64,000 bases of DNA from Psychromarinibacter sediminicola (GTDB lineage Bacteria > Pseudomonadota > Alphaproteobacteria > Rhodobacterales > Rhodobacteraceae), in the NCBI RefSeq assembly GCF_029168335.1, contig NZ_JARGYC010000018.1:1-64000 (forward strand), read 5' to 3'. How positions within the stretch are numbered: position 1 is the first letter of the stretch; every line of letters starts with the position of its first letter. Positions 19,727-28,835 of the stretch are shown one piece after another. Both the position numbers and the translations under genes were made by a program. Below the pieces are notes generated by a model. That model had not been told where the DNA came from. It was given only the letters and a program-made list of their open reading frames with translations, and searched no databases.

Positions 19727-21469
19727 TCAGACCGGCAGGCCGACGACGAAGCGGGCGCCCAGCGGGTCCGAGGTGACGTCGGCATCGGTGGGGCGGATGT
19801 TCTCGGCCCATATCACGCCGGAATGCGCCTCGACGATCTGCTTGGAGATGGCGAGCCCCAGGCCGGAATTGTTGCCGAACTGCCCCGCCGGCCGCTCCGA
19901 GTAGAAGCGGTTGAAGATCTTGGTCAGCGCCTCTTCGGGGATGCCCGGCCCGGTATCCTCGACCACCACCAGCACGCGGTTCTCGCGGCGGCGCACCCAG
20001 ACGCGGATCGCGTCGCCGTCCTCGCAGAACGAGATCGCGTTCGAGATCAGGTTGACGAAGACCTGCGCCAGCCGCGCCTCCAGCCCGTGGATCTGGATCG
20101 GGTCGGTCGGCATGTCGGTGATGAACTCGATCCCCTTCTCGCGCGCCTCGTTGCCGAGATAGTCGGTCAGGTTGCGCAGCATCGCGAGAAGATCGAAATT
20201 CTCCTCGTCCTCCTTGACCAGCTCGCTGTCGAGCCGCGAGGCATTGGAGATGTCGCTGACCAGCCGATCCAGCCGCCGCACGTCGTGCTCGATCACCTCC
20301 AGGAGACGCTCGCGCTGATCCTCGCGCTTGGCGACGCGCAGGGTGCCAATCGCCGAGCGGAGCGAGGCGAGCGGGTTCTTGATCTCGTGCGCGACGTCCG
20401 AGGCGAACTGCTCGTTCGCGTCGATGCGCTCGTAGAGCGCGCCGACCATGCCGCGCAGCGCCGCCGACAGCCGGCCGATCTCGTCGGGCCGGCCGCTGAG
20501 ATCGGGGATGCGCACCCGCGCCGGGCTCTTGCGCCGGGTCGCGCTGCGGTCGCGCCCGATCTCCGCCGCGGCGGCGAGGTCGGACAGCGGATTGGCGATG
20601 GTGGAGGCCAGCACCAGGCTCAGGCCGATGGAGACGAGGATGGCGATGACGAACATCTGCAGCACCTGCTCCCGCTCCGAGCGGACCAGCTCGTCGATCT
20701 CGCCCGCGGGCGAGGACAGCGCCACGACCCCCACGGCGTCTCCGCCCTGCAGCACCGGCGTGGCCACCGAGAAGATCGTGCCGCCGTTGCGATAGATATC
20801 GCTCTGCACCTCGGTCCCGCCGGTGGCGGCCCGGACGGCCATGGTGCGCAGCGTCGTCTCGATGTCCTGGGCGGCGATATCCTCGTCATTCGCGTGGAAC
20901 AGGCCCGAGAGCGCCTCCCAGACCCAGTTCAGCGAGTCGGTCAGGACGGTGGAGCCGCGGGCGTCCGACATGTCCGGCAGACCGTCGATCGGCGGGCGCG
21001 TCTGGCCCACGGTATCCGCGATCAGGCTGCCGTCGGGCGCATAGACGTAGACGTCGATCCCCGAGGCCAGGCGCAGTCCGGCCAGAGTGGCGGGCACGTC
21101 CGGCTGCGCCCCGGCGCCGAGCTCCCTGGCCGCGCCCTCGGGAAGCTGCGCCTCGAACACGTCGGCGACGAGATGCGCCGCGGCGACAAGCTCCGCCTCG
21201 CGCTGCAGCACGAGGTTGTCGCGCACCGGGTTGAGATACAGCACGCCGGCCACCAGCATCAGCATGGCCAGCAGGTTGAAGGTGATGATCTTGCGCGCCA
21301 GCGGCGAGCGGTTGATCGAGATGAAGCCGCGTCGGCGCCGGCGTTCGCGCACGTCGTCGCCGACCTCCGACTCCGGGCGGACCCAGTCCTCTCCGAGAAC
21401 CAGATCGTCGAGGTCGGCGTCGGCGGCCCGCTGGGACTCGTTCACGTCGATGTCTGACGCGGCGTTCAT
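19727..21469 (-). CDS. chvG: Sensor histidine kinase ChvG/ExoS type
   Basis: A 580-residue membrane kinase that senses acid or envelope stress and phosphorylates ChvI. Two membrane helices (about 60-80 and 270-290) flank a periplasmic domain of ~190 residues. A HAMP region follows, then the H-box DVAHEIKNPLASLRSA with phospho-His361 and an ATP lid with DTGPGIPEEAL and GLGLAISKQIVEAH. Its start overlaps the chvI stop by one base. The gene order chvI-chvG-hprK is the conserved alphaproteobacterial arrangement. Confidence 0.94.
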   Translation of the reverse strand: MNAASDIDVNESQRAADADLDDLVLGEDWVRPESEVGDDVRERRRRRGFISINRSPLARKIITFNLLAMLMLVAGVLYLNPVRDNLVLQREAELVAAAHLVADVFEAQLPEGAARELGAGAQPDVPATLAGLRLASGIDVYVYAPDGSLIADTVGQTRPPIDGLPDMSDARGSTVLTDSLNWVWEALSGLFHANDEDIAAQDIETTLRTMAVRAATGGTEVQSDIYRNGGTIFSVATPVLQGGDAVGVVALSSPAGEIDELVRSEREQVLQMFVIAILVSIGLSLVLASTIANPLSDLAAAAEIGRDRSATRRKSPARVRIPDLSGRPDEIGRLSAALRGMVGALYERIDANEQFASDVAHEIKNPLASLRSAIGTLRVAKREDQRERLLEVIEHDVRRLDRLVSDISNASRLDSELVKEDEENFDLLAMLRNLTDYLGNEAREKGIEFITDMPTDPIQIHGLEARLAQVFVNLISNAISFCEDGDAIRVWVRRRENRVLVVVEDTGPGIPEEALTKIFNRFYSERPAGQFGNNSGLGLAISKQIVEAHSGVIWAENIRPTDADVTSDPLGARFVVGLPV

Positions 21470-22170
21470 TATTCCTCGTTGTAGCGGTAACCGATGCCGT
21501 AGAGGGTCTCGATCGCCGAAAACTCGGTATCCACCGACCGCATCTTCTTGCGCAGCCGCTTGATGTGGCTGTCGATCGTGCGGTCGTCGACATAGACCTG
21601 ATCGTCATAGGCCACGTCCATCAGCTGGTCGCGGCTCTTCACGAAGCCGGGGCGCTGGGCCAGCGCCTGCAGCAGCAGGAACTCGGTGACCGTCAGCGAC
21701 ACGTCCTGGCCCTTCCAGGTCACCGCGTGGCGCAGCGGGTCCATCGTCAGGTTGCCGCGCTGCATGACCTTCGAGGCTTCGGTCTCGCCCTGCTCGCCCG
21801 AGTCGATGGCCTCCTGCCGGCGCAGCAGCGCGCGGATACGCTCTACCAGAAGGCGCTGCGAGAACGGCTTTTTCACGTAGTCGTCGGCGCCCATGCGCAG
21901 GCCCAGCACCTCGTCGATCTCGTCGTCCTTCGAGGTCAGGAAGATGACCGGCATCGCCGTCTTCTGCCGCACCCGCTGCAGCAGGTCCATGCCGTCCATC
22001 CGCGGCATCTTGATGTCGAACACGGCCATGTCGGGCATCCGCTTGTTGAAAGCGTCCAGCGCCGCCTGGCCGTCGTTATAGGTTTCGACCTCGAAGCCCT
22101 CGGCCTCGAGCGTCATGGATACCGACGTCAGGATGTTCCTGTCGTCGTCCACCAAAGCAATCCGCGACAT
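21469..22170 (-). CDS. chvI: Response regulator ChvI
   Basis: A 233-residue OmpR-type regulator. The receiver domain starts [14 protein letters not shown], with phosphoacceptor Asp52 in [11 protein letters not shown] and Lys in VKKPF. The winged helix C-terminal domain includes [20 protein letters not shown] and [19 protein letters not shown]. It is the first gene of the chvI-chvG-hprK-rapZ-EIIA-HPr cluster and is divergent from pckA, which is often under its influence in relatives. The 357-bp intergenic region carries the repeats described separately. Confidence 0.95.
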   Translation of the reverse strand: MSRIALVDDDRNILTSVSMTLEAEGFEVETYNDGQAALDAFNKRMPDMAVFDIKMPRMDGMDLLQRVRQKTAMPVIFLTSKDDEIDEVLGLRMGADDYVKKPFSQRLLVERIRALLRRQEAIDSGEQGETEASKVMQRGNLTMDPLRHAVTWKGQDVSLTVTEFLLLQALAQRPGFVKSRDQLMDVAYDDQVYVDDRTIDSHIKRLRKKMRSVDTEFSAIETLYGIGYRYNEE

Positions 22171-22244
22171 GAGAGGGTCCCTCTACTGCTCAATTCTGCC
22201 TGCTTTTTCGAGGCATAGTCGCCACTCCGCGGCAGCAAATCAAC

Positions 22245-22311
22245 AACCAATTGCGAATCGGCAGGCGCGCCGCCCCAATTGGGACACAAAAAGTGGTAAC
22301 CAATTGCTAAT
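22245..22311. promoter_or_regulatory. Paired AACCAATTGC sites between chvI and pckA
   Basis: AACCAATTGCGAAT (22245-22258) and AACCAATTGCTAAT (22298-22311) are direct repeats, 13 of 14 bases equal, 53 bases apart. They lie 75-140 bases before chvI in the shared regulatory region, the most AT-rich stretch nearby. They are candidate binding sites for a regulator of chvI, perhaps ChvI itself. Confidence 0.4.
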
Positions 22312-22324
22312 ATGTCTCACCCGA

Positions 22325-22340
22325 CGGCAGTCAACTGCCG
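22325..22340. promoter_or_regulatory. Small hairpin in chvI/pckA intergenic region
   Basis: CGGCAG-TCAA-CTGCCG forms a perfect 6-bp stem with a four-base loop between the two sets of repeats. The role is unknown. Confidence 0.3.
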
Positions 22341-22350
22341 ATCCACCGGG

Positions 22351-22384
22351 TGATTGCGCTAACCTGGGGGTGGTTGCGCTAACT
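22351..22384 (+). promoter_or_regulatory. Tandem TTGCGCTAAC operators upstream of pckA
   Basis: TGATTGCGCTAACC (22351-22364) and TGGTTGCGCTAACT (22371-22384) repeat with a 20-base period, about two helical turns. Each is an imperfect dyad around GCGC, as in LacI-family operators. CceR, a LacI-type regulator of central carbon metabolism in Rhodobacter, is a reasonable candidate. That assignment is inference. They lie 145-177 bases before the pckA start. Confidence 0.5.
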
Positions 22385-22527
22385 GTGCGTATGCGTCCTG
22401 TTCATGTCTGAAAACGACGTGATATAGCCGCAGGGCACGGCCCGTTCCTGGGCCGGGCGGCGCATTTTTCACCAGCGCCGGGAACGTTAGCCAGACGCCG
22501 ATCTCAGTGGCGAGGGAGACACATCGC

Positions 22528-24126
22528 ATGGAAACCGGACGGGTCAATCCGAACCAACGCTTGCAGGACCAGGGCATGACGGGGCTCGGCCATGTGTATT
22601 ACAACCTGACCGAACCCACGCTCGTCCAGAAAGCCCTGGAGCGGAAGGAGGGCGACCTGGGCCAGGGCGGCACGCTCCTGGTGAACACCGGCAAGCACAC
22701 CGGCCGCTCGCCGAAGGACAAGTTCGTCGTCCGCACCCCCGCCGTCGAGGACACGATCTGGTGGGAAAACAACAAGCCGATGGCGCCGGACGCCTTCGAC
22801 CGGCTCTACGCCGACATGCTGGAGCACATGAAGGGCAAGGACTATTTCGTCCAGGACCTCTATGGCGGCGCCGACCCGCAATACCGGCTCGACGTGCGCG
22901 TGATCAACGAGATGGCGTGGCACAACCTGTTCATCCGCCACATGCTGCGCCGCCCGGCGCGGGCTGAACTGGACGACTACGCGCCGGAGTTCACGATCAT
23001 CAACTGCCCGTCCTTCAGCGCCGATCCCGAAAAGCACGGCTGCCGGTCCGAGACGGTCATCGCGCTGAACTTCGACAGGAAGCTGATCCTGATCGGCGGC
23101 ACCGAATACGCGGGCGAGAACAAGAAGTCCGTCTTCACGCTGCTGAACTACATCCTGCCCGGCGACGGCGTGATGGCGATGCACTGCTCGGCCAACCATG
23201 CCGAGGGCAACCCGGTCGACACCGCGATCTTCTTCGGCCTGTCGGGCACCGGCAAGACCACCCTGTCGGCTGACCCCGACCGCGTGCTGATCGGCGACGA
23301 CGAACACGGCTGGTCGCCGCGCGGCACCTTCAACTTCGAGGGCGGCTGCTATGCCAAGACCATCAGCCTGTCGCCCGAGGCGGAGCCGGAGATCTACGGC
23401 ACCACCTCGATGTTCGGCACCGTGATCGAGAACATGGTCTACGACGACGAGACCCTGGAGCTCGACTTCGAGGACGATTCGCTGACGGCGAACATGCGCT
23501 GCGCCTATCCGCTGCACTACATCTCGCATGCCTCCGACACGGCGCTGGGCGGGCACCCGAAGAACATCATCATGCTGACCTGCGACGCCTTCGGCGTGCT
23601 GCCGCCGATCGCCCGGCTGTCGCCGGCGCAGGCGGAATACCACTTCCTGTCGGGCTTCACGTCCAAGGTCGCGGGCACCGAGAAGGGCGTGACCGAACCG
23701 GAGCCGACCTTCTCCACCTGCTTCGGCGCGCCGTTCATGCCGCGCCGGCCGGAGGTCTACGGCGCGCTCCTGCGCGAGAAGATCCACAAGCACGGCGCCA
23801 CCTGCTGGCTGGTCAACACCGGCTGGACCGGCGGCGCCTATGGCGAGGGCTCGCGGATGCCGATCCGGGCGACCCGGGCGCTGCTGACCGCCGCGCTGGA
23901 CGGCAGCCTCGCCGACTCGCAGTTCCGCAAGGACCCGAACTTCGGCTTCGAGGTTCCGGTCTCGGTGCCCGGCGTCGCGTCGATCCTGCTGGACCCGCGC
24001 CGGACCTGGGACAACCACGAGGCCTATGACGTACAGGCGCGCAAGCTTGTCGGCATGTTCGCCGAGAATTTCGCGCAGTACGAGGCGTATATCCACGAGG
24101 ATGTGAAGGCCGTCGCGATCGGCTGA
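22528..24126 (+). CDS. pckA: Phosphoenolpyruvate carboxykinase (ATP)
   Basis: A 532-residue enzyme that converts oxaloacetate and ATP to PEP, the entry step of gluconeogenesis. Signatures are [28 protein letters not shown] (kinase-1a P-loop), IGDDEHGWS and [12 protein letters not shown]. The start at 22528 (METGRVNPN) has GAGGGAGA upstream. Tandem LacI-like operators upstream and the divergent chvI gene suggest control by carbon state and envelope/acid signalling. The position beside chvI is conserved in alphaproteobacteria. Confidence 0.96.
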   Translation: METGRVNPNQRLQDQGMTGLGHVYYNLTEPTLVQKALERKEGDLGQGGTLLVNTGKHTGRSPKDKFVVRTPAVEDTIWWENNKPMAPDAFDRLYADMLEHMKGKDYFVQDLYGGADPQYRLDVRVINEMAWHNLFIRHMLRRPARAELDDYAPEFTIINCPSFSADPEKHGCRSETVIALNFDRKLILIGGTEYAGENKKSVFTLLNYILPGDGVMAMHCSANHAEGNPVDTAIFFGLSGTGKTTLSADPDRVLIGDDEHGWSPRGTFNFEGGCYAKTISLSPEAEPEIYGTTSMFGTVIENMVYDDETLELDFEDDSLTANMRCAYPLHYISHASDTALGGHPKNIIMLTCDAFGVLPPIARLSPAQAEYHFLSGFTSKVAGTEKGVTEPEPTFSTCFGAPFMPRRPEVYGALLREKIHKHGATCWLVNTGWTGGAYGEGSRMPIRATRALLTAALDGSLADSQFRKDPNFGFEVPVSVPGVASILLDPRRTWDNHEAYDVQARKLVGMFAENFAQYEAYIHEDVKAVAIG

Positions 24127-24164
24127 CGCTTTTCGCGCAGGTACGGCACGGTTAGGCTGGGTCC

Positions 24165-24728
24165 ATGTTCGGACCCGGCCTTTTTCATGACCTGACCCTT
24201 CGCGCGCGCGCCGCGATCCTGTGCCTCGCCGCCGCCTGCCTTCTGCTCACCGCCGCCGCCGCCCGCGCCGCGCCCGAGACGCCCGGCGCCGCGCGTTTCG
24301 AATACGGCTATTTCTGCGCGCTGGAACCGGTGGATCACGGCGTGGCGGAAGAGACCGTCGCCGGCGTGGTCAACCTGATCGAGGGGCGGCCGGACTTTCT
24401 GAAGACCGGGCCGCTGGTGCCGGCGCAGATCGGGCTGGGCTTCGGCGTGCTGGTGGAGGCCAAGCCGAGCCATGCCGGCGTGGCCGACATGCTGGTGACG
24501 CATCCGCCGATGGGGCCCGAGGGCGTGACCGAACAGCGGTGGGTCACCGAGGTGTCGGGCGATCTGGACTATTTCGGCTACACCTTCGACGAGGATTACG
24601 AACTGCTGCCCGGCGAATGGGTGCTGTCGGCCCGGTCGAACGGGCGGCTGATCTACCGCGTGGCCTTCACCGTGCTGGATCCGGCGCTGATGCCGCCGGC
24701 CTCCTGCGGCATGGTGCCGATGTCCTGA
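24165..24728 (+). CDS. DUF3859 domain protein, exported
   Basis: A 187-residue protein with a basic start and a signal peptide (hydrophobic run AAILCLAAACLLLTAAAARA, cleavage after ARA). Mature protein motifs EYGYFCALEP and GDLDYFGYTFDEDYELLPG are typical of DUF3859, a family of unknown role. It lies 38 bases after pckA on the same strand without a visible terminator, so read-through is possible. Confidence 0.78.
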   Translation: MFGPGLFHDLTLRARAAILCLAAACLLLTAAAARAAPETPGAARFEYGYFCALEPVDHGVAEETVAGVVNLIEGRPDFLKTGPLVPAQIGLGFGVLVEAKPSHAGVADMLVTHPPMGPEGVTEQRWVTEVSGDLDYFGYTFDEDYELLPGEWVLSARSNGRLIYRVAFTVLDPALMPPASCGMVPMS

Positions 24729-24741
24729 GAGGCGGCGGTCG

Positions 24742-24757
24742 GACCGCTTGCGCGGTC
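24742..24757. terminator. Short hairpin between convergent genes
   Basis: GACCGC-TTGC-GCGGTC, a perfect 6-bp stem, fills the 29-bp gap between the DUF3859 and TauE stops. There is no T-tract. Confidence 0.45.
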
Positions 24758-25537
24758 TCAGTCGAGCAGGCCCGCAACCCCGCGGCGGATCAGGTTGAGA
24801 CCGGCGACGACCAGCACGACCAGCGTGGCACGGCGGAACCGCACCGGATCCAGCCGGTCGTGGACCCAGTAGCCCAGCGCCATGCCGATTCCGGTGGGGA
24901 TCAGCATCGCGAAGGATAGCGGCAGCGTCTCGGCGTTCAGCACGCCCGAGCGCAGGTGCGACGCCAGCAGCACGACCGATCCGGCGCCGTAGACCACGCC
25001 CTGCATCCGCATCGCCTCTTTCTTCTCGACCTCGATCGCCGTGAGATAGGCCACCGTCGGCGGCCCCCAGACCCCCGACAGCCCGCCGATGAACCCGGCG
25101 ACGGCGCCGATCACGATCTCGGCGCGGCGGCGGTGGCCGGGCGCGATACGCAGGCGCCAGCCGACGATCTGCATCAGCGCGAAGCCGGTCACCGGGACGC
25201 CGAGGGCGATGTAGAACACCCAGTCCGGGATCACCCGCACCAGCTGGGCGCTGCCGGCGATGAAGACCAGCACGATGGCCATGTAGAGGCGGAACCGCTT
25301 CACCGAGGCCAGCGCGGCGCCGAGGCCGTCGCGCAGGGACTGATACAGGTTCGCGGCCACCGTCGGGACGATCAGTGCCGCCAGCGCCACATCCGGCGCC
25401 AGGACCGAGCCCAGCCCCGAGATCATGATCATCGGCAGCGCAAAGCCGACCGCGCCTTTCACGAAGCCGGCGAACAGCGTCACGATCACCGCAAGAGCCA
25501 TCAGAACCGGCCCGATCTGTGCGAAAATCTCCAGCAT
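24758..25537 (-). CDS. TauE/SafE family sulfite/anion exporter
   Basis: A 259-residue membrane protein with about eight hydrophobic helices and the paired repeat GFVKGAVGFALPMI (N-terminal half) and GFIGGLSGVWGPPTVAYL (C-terminal half), diagnostic for TauE/SafE. Members export sulfite, sulfoacetate or related organosulfur anions. The substrate here cannot be fixed; no taurine or sulfite genes are adjacent. Divergent from the acyl-CoA dehydrogenase gene. Confidence 0.88.
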   Translation of the reverse strand: MLEIFAQIGPVLMALAVIVTLFAGFVKGAVGFALPMIMISGLGSVLAPDVALAALIVPTVAANLYQSLRDGLGAALASVKRFRLYMAIVLVFIAGSAQLVRVIPDWVFYIALGVPVTGFALMQIVGWRLRIAPGHRRRAEIVIGAVAGFIGGLSGVWGPPTVAYLTAIEVEKKEAMRMQGVVYGAGSVVLLASHLRSGVLNAETLPLSFAMLIPTGIGMALGYWVHDRLDPVRFRRATLVVLVVAGLNLIRRGVAGLLD

Positions 25538-25606
25538 TCCGTCCCTTTCGCCGCACTGCGCCGCTCATACCCGCTTCCGGCGGGCGGTGCATGCGGGAAT
25601 TCATGG

Positions 25607-25633
25607 CGACATTTTTGGTCGTTCTGAATGTCG
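25607..25633. promoter_or_regulatory. Dyad CGACAT-N15-ATGTCG
   Basis: A perfect 6-bp inverted repeat with a 15-base spacer lies in the 168-bp divergent region between the TauE gene and the acyl-CoA dehydrogenase gene. It is a possible operator for either gene; there is no family assignment. Confidence 0.25.
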
Positions 25634-25705
25634 ATTTGGAAATCTTGTTGCGCTGCGCCTGCGAAGACGATATCCGGACGCAACCCGCCTTGAAGGAGTT
25701 GCCCG

Positions 25706-27388
25706 ATGCCTCATGATGGACAGGACATGCCCTCTGCCCCCGCGATTCTGCCCGACCTCCTGTCGCTGACCGGCGCCGCCGTCGCCCCGGCGCAGGCGCT
25801 GCTGGACACCGCCCGCACCCGCGTGCGCGCCGAGGTGGAGGAGGACGGCCGCGTGGCCCCCGCCCTGCTGGAACGGCACCAGACCGCCGCGCATGCGCTG
25901 GCCTGGCTGGCGACCTATGTCGAAAGCCTGAAGGAGATGCAGGGCTGGGCCGAGCGGCTGAAGGCCGAGGGCCGGTTCGGTGAGATGGAGCGGCTGATCC
26001 TGCAGATCGCCTTCGGCGAGTACCTGTGGCAGATCTACGGCGGCCTCCCGATGAGCCAGGGCGAGATCGCGCGGCCGCAGGACATGTACCTGACCCAGGA
26101 CGACCAGCGCGCGCTGATGGCGCCCGAGGTGATGACGCTGACGCAGTCGGGCAACTCCCAGGCCGCGCGAATGCGGCTGGTGGAGCTGATGCGCGCCAAC
26201 CACGGCCACGCGACCTTCGGCGCGACGGGACTCGACGACGAGCTGGAGATGATCCGCGACCAGTTCCGCCGCTTCGCCGACGAGCGCGTCGCGCCCTTCG
26301 CCCATGACTGGCACCTGAAGGACGCGCTGATCCCGATGGAGATCGTGTCCGAGCTGTCCGAGATGGGCGTGTTCGGGCTGACCATTCCGGAGGAACATGG
26401 CGGGCTGGGCCTGTCGAAAGCGTCGATGGTGGTGGTCAGCGAGGAGCTGTCGCGCGGCTATATCGGCGTCGGCTCGCTGGGCACCCGGTCGGAGATCGCG
26501 GCCGAGCTGATCCTCTGCGGCGGCACCGACGACCAGAAGGCGCAGTGGCTGCCGCAGATCGCCAGCGGAGAAATCCTGCCGACGGCCGTGTTCACCGAAC
26601 CCAACACCGGGTCCGACCTCGGCGCCCTGCGCACCCGCGCGGTGAAGGACGGCGACGACTGGCGGATCACCGGCAACAAGACCTGGATCACCCACGCCGC
26701 GCGCACCCATGTGATGACGCTGCTGGCGCGCACCGACCCCGACACGACCGACCACCGCGGCCTTTCGATGTTCCTCGCCGAGAAAACGCCCGGAACGGAT
26801 GACGCCCCGTTCCCCACCCCCGGCATGACCGGCGGCGAGATCGAGGTGCTGGGCTATCGCGGCATGAAGGAATACGAGCTGAGCTTTGACGGCTTCGAGG
26901 TGAAGGGCGAAGACCTGCTGGGCGGCAACGAGGGCCAGGGCTTCAAGCAGCTGATGCAGACCTTCGAGAGCGCCCGGATCCAGACCGCCGCCCGCGCCAT
27001 CGGCGTGGCGCAGAACGCGCTGGAGGTGGGGCTGCAATACGCCGAGGACCGCAAGCAATTCGGCAAACCGCTGATCGCCTTCCCGCGCGTCGCCTCGAAG
27101 CTGGCGATGATGGCGGTCGAGATCATGGTGGCCCGCCAGCTCACCTACTACTCGGCGCGCGAGAAGGACGAGGGCCGCCGCTGTGACCTGGAAGCGGGGA
27201 TGGCCAAGCTGCTGGGCGCCCGCGTGGCCTGGGCCGCGGCTGACAACGCCCTGCAGATCCACGGCGGCAACGGCTTTGCGCTGGAATACCAGATCAGCCG
27301 GATCCTCTGCGACGCGCGCATCCTGAACATCTTTGAGGGTGCAGCCGAGATCCAGGCTCAGGTCATCGCACGAAGGCTCCTCGGGTAG
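25706..27388 (+). CDS. mcd: Acyl-CoA dehydrogenase with N-terminal extension, probably (2S)-methylsuccinyl-CoA dehydrogenase
   Basis: A 560-residue flavoprotein. About 170 helical residues precede a normal acyl-CoA dehydrogenase domain, which starts near TGLDDELEMIRDQFRRFADE and holds FTEPNTGSDLGALRT and ALQIHGGNGFALEYQISRIL. This extension and length match Mcd of the ethylmalonyl-CoA pathway, which oxidises methylsuccinyl-CoA to mesaconyl-CoA and passes electrons to ETF. The B12 adenosyltransferase, hbd and etfBA genes here agree with that pathway. Its last codons use synonyms unlike the rest, and a second copy of the tail follows (27432-27476). RBS GAAGGAG. Confidence 0.8.
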   Translation: MPHDGQDMPSAPAILPDLLSLTGAAVAPAQALLDTARTRVRAEVEEDGRVAPALLERHQTAAHALAWLATYVESLKEMQGWAERLKAEGRFGEMERLILQIAFGEYLWQIYGGLPMSQGEIARPQDMYLTQDDQRALMAPEVMTLTQSGNSQAARMRLVELMRANHGHATFGATGLDDELEMIRDQFRRFADERVAPFAHDWHLKDALIPMEIVSELSEMGVFGLTIPEEHGGLGLSKASMVVVSEELSRGYIGVGSLGTRSEIAAELILCGGTDDQKAQWLPQIASGEILPTAVFTEPNTGSDLGALRTRAVKDGDDWRITGNKTWITHAARTHVMTLLARTDPDTTDHRGLSMFLAEKTPGTDDAPFPTPGMTGGEIEVLGYRGMKEYELSFDGFEVKGEDLLGGNEGQGFKQLMQTFESARIQTAARAIGVAQNALEVGLQYAEDRKQFGKPLIAFPRVASKLAMMAVEIMVARQLTYYSAREKDEGRRCDLEAGMAKLLGARVAWAAADNALQIHGGNGFALEYQISRILCDARILNIFEGAAEIQAQVIARRLLG

Positions 27389-27431
27389 CCGATGTCAGGC
27401 GGCGTCCAGTGGACGGCGCCCTCGGCTGCAC

Positions 27432-27476
27432 GCCGAGATCCAGGCGCAAGTGATTGCGAGGAGGCTGCTGGGCTGA
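27432..27476 (+). pseudogene. Duplicated 3' tail of an acyl-CoA dehydrogenase gene
   Basis: This stretch encodes AEIQAQVIARRLLG then TGA, the same 14 residues that end the mcd product 44 bases earlier. The codons differ at most third positions (for example GCG CAA GTG ATT here, GCT CAG GTC ATC in mcd). It has no start and no upstream coding continuity. It looks like the leftover end of an older allele after the rest of the gene was replaced. Confidence 0.8.
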
Positions 27477-27526
27477 CCCTCCGCGGTCGCGCTTGCCGTC
27501 GCCGGGGCGCCATTTGCGTATTTGGA

Positions 27527-27566
27527 ACGAGAAGAAGCAGGAGCGCGCGCCCGGACTTCTTCTCGT
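27527..27566. terminator. Inverted repeat ACGAGAAGAAG / CTTCTTCTCGT
   Basis: An 11-bp perfect stem with an 18-base loop lies between convergent mcd and the aminotransferase gene. The left arm is part of GCGTATTTGGAACGAGAAGA, which I believe is a recurrent intergenic motif in Rhodobacteraceae (memory, not checked). It probably ends transcription. Confidence 0.45.
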
Positions 27567-27606
27567 CGGCAAGTACGCCCGCCGGAGGCACGGCCCGAAG
27601 GGGCGT

Positions 27607-28773
27607 TCACTTCGACAGAAACGCCTTCATCCGCCCCAGCGCCTCGCGGATGTTGTCCTGCGAATTGGCATAGCTCAGGCGGATGTAGCCTTCACCCAGC
27701 ACGCCGAAATCCGGGCCGCCGACGGTCGCCACGCCGGTCTCCTCCAGCAGCGTGGAGGCCAGCGCCTTGGCCTTCCAGCCGGTGTCCTTGATGTTCGGGA
27801 AGGCATAGAAGGCGCCCTTGGGCGTGATGCAGGATACCCCCGGTAAATCATTCGCCAGGTCCACCACCAGCTGGCGGCGCGCGTCGAACGCCGCCACCAT
27901 CTCGGCCACCGCGTCCTGCGGGCCGGTCAGTGCTTCGAGCGCGGCGTATTGCGCCGGCGTGTTCACGCAGGACCAGGCATTGACCGCCAGCTTGCGTACC
28001 TTGTCGTAGAGCCCGTCGGGCCAGACCGAGTAGCCCAGCCGCCAGCCGGTCATCGCGTAGGTCTTCGACCAGCCGTTCAGCAGGATCAACCGGTCGCGGA
28101 TCTCGGGGTAGTCAAGCAGCGTGACGTGCTTCTCGCCGTCATAGAGCATCTGGTCGTAGATCTCGTCGGACATCACCGCGACCTCGGGCCAGTCGGCGAG
28201 ACCCGCGACCAGCCTGTCGACCTCGGCCTTGGGCGTGACCCCGCCGCAGGGGTTGGCGGGCGAGTTCACGATGATCAGACGGGTGCGGTCGGTGATCAGC
28301 GACAGCGTCTCCTCGGCCGAGAAGGCGAAGCCGTTCTCCTCGCGGATCGGGATCGGCACGGGTTTCGCCCCGGTGAACTCGATCATCGAGCGGTAGATCG
28401 GAAAGCCCGGGTCGGGATAGAGGATCTCGGCCCCCGGCTCGCCGAACATCAGGATCGCGGCGAACATCGTCACCTTGCCGCCCGGGACGACCAGCACGTT
28501 GCCCGGGTCCACCTCGGCGCCGAAGCGGCGGTGCAGGTCGGCGGCGACGGCCTCGCGCAGGGGCGGGATGCCGGTGGCGGCGGTATAGCCGTGCTGGCCG
28601 TCGCGCAGCGCCTTCACCGCGGCCTCGACGATGTTCGGCGGTGTCGGGAAATCCGGTTGGCCGATGCCGAGGTTGATGACATCCATGCCCCCGGCGGCCA
28701 GCTCCCCGGCGCGGGCCAGCACGGCAAAGGCGTTTTCCTCCCCGATGCGGTCGAAGGCGGCGACGGTCTGCAT
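27607..28773 (-). CDS. PLP-dependent aminotransferase, class I/II
   Basis: A 388-residue fold-type I aminotransferase. It has NLGIGQPDFPTP near the start, NSPANPCGGV for cofactor and substrate contacts, and the PLP lysine in NGWSKTYAMTGWRLGY. The C-terminal Arg is in GEGYIRLSYANS. Close to aspartate/alanine-type transaminases; the amino donor cannot be fixed. The start at 28773 (MQTVAAFD) places AGGAGG eight bases upstream; the ATG at 28779 would have only two. Confidence 0.9.
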   Translation of the reverse strand: MQTVAAFDRIGEENAFAVLARAGELAAGGMDVINLGIGQPDFPTPPNIVEAAVKALRDGQHGYTAATGIPPLREAVAADLHRRFGAEVDPGNVLVVPGGKVTMFAAILMFGEPGAEILYPDPGFPIYRSMIEFTGAKPVPIPIREENGFAFSAEETLSLITDRTRLIIVNSPANPCGGVTPKAEVDRLVAGLADWPEVAVMSDEIYDQMLYDGEKHVTLLDYPEIRDRLILLNGWSKTYAMTGWRLGYSVWPDGLYDKVRKLAVNAWSCVNTPAQYAALEALTGPQDAVAEMVAAFDARRQLVVDLANDLPGVSCITPKGAFYAFPNIKDTGWKAKALASTLLEETGVATVGGPDFGVLGEGYIRLSYANSQDNIREALGRMKAFLSK

Positions 28774-28835
28774 GGGCATGTCCTCCTGTTTGGCCCCTTC
28801 ATTTCGGACCGGGGCGCCGAAGACAAGACCTGCGG

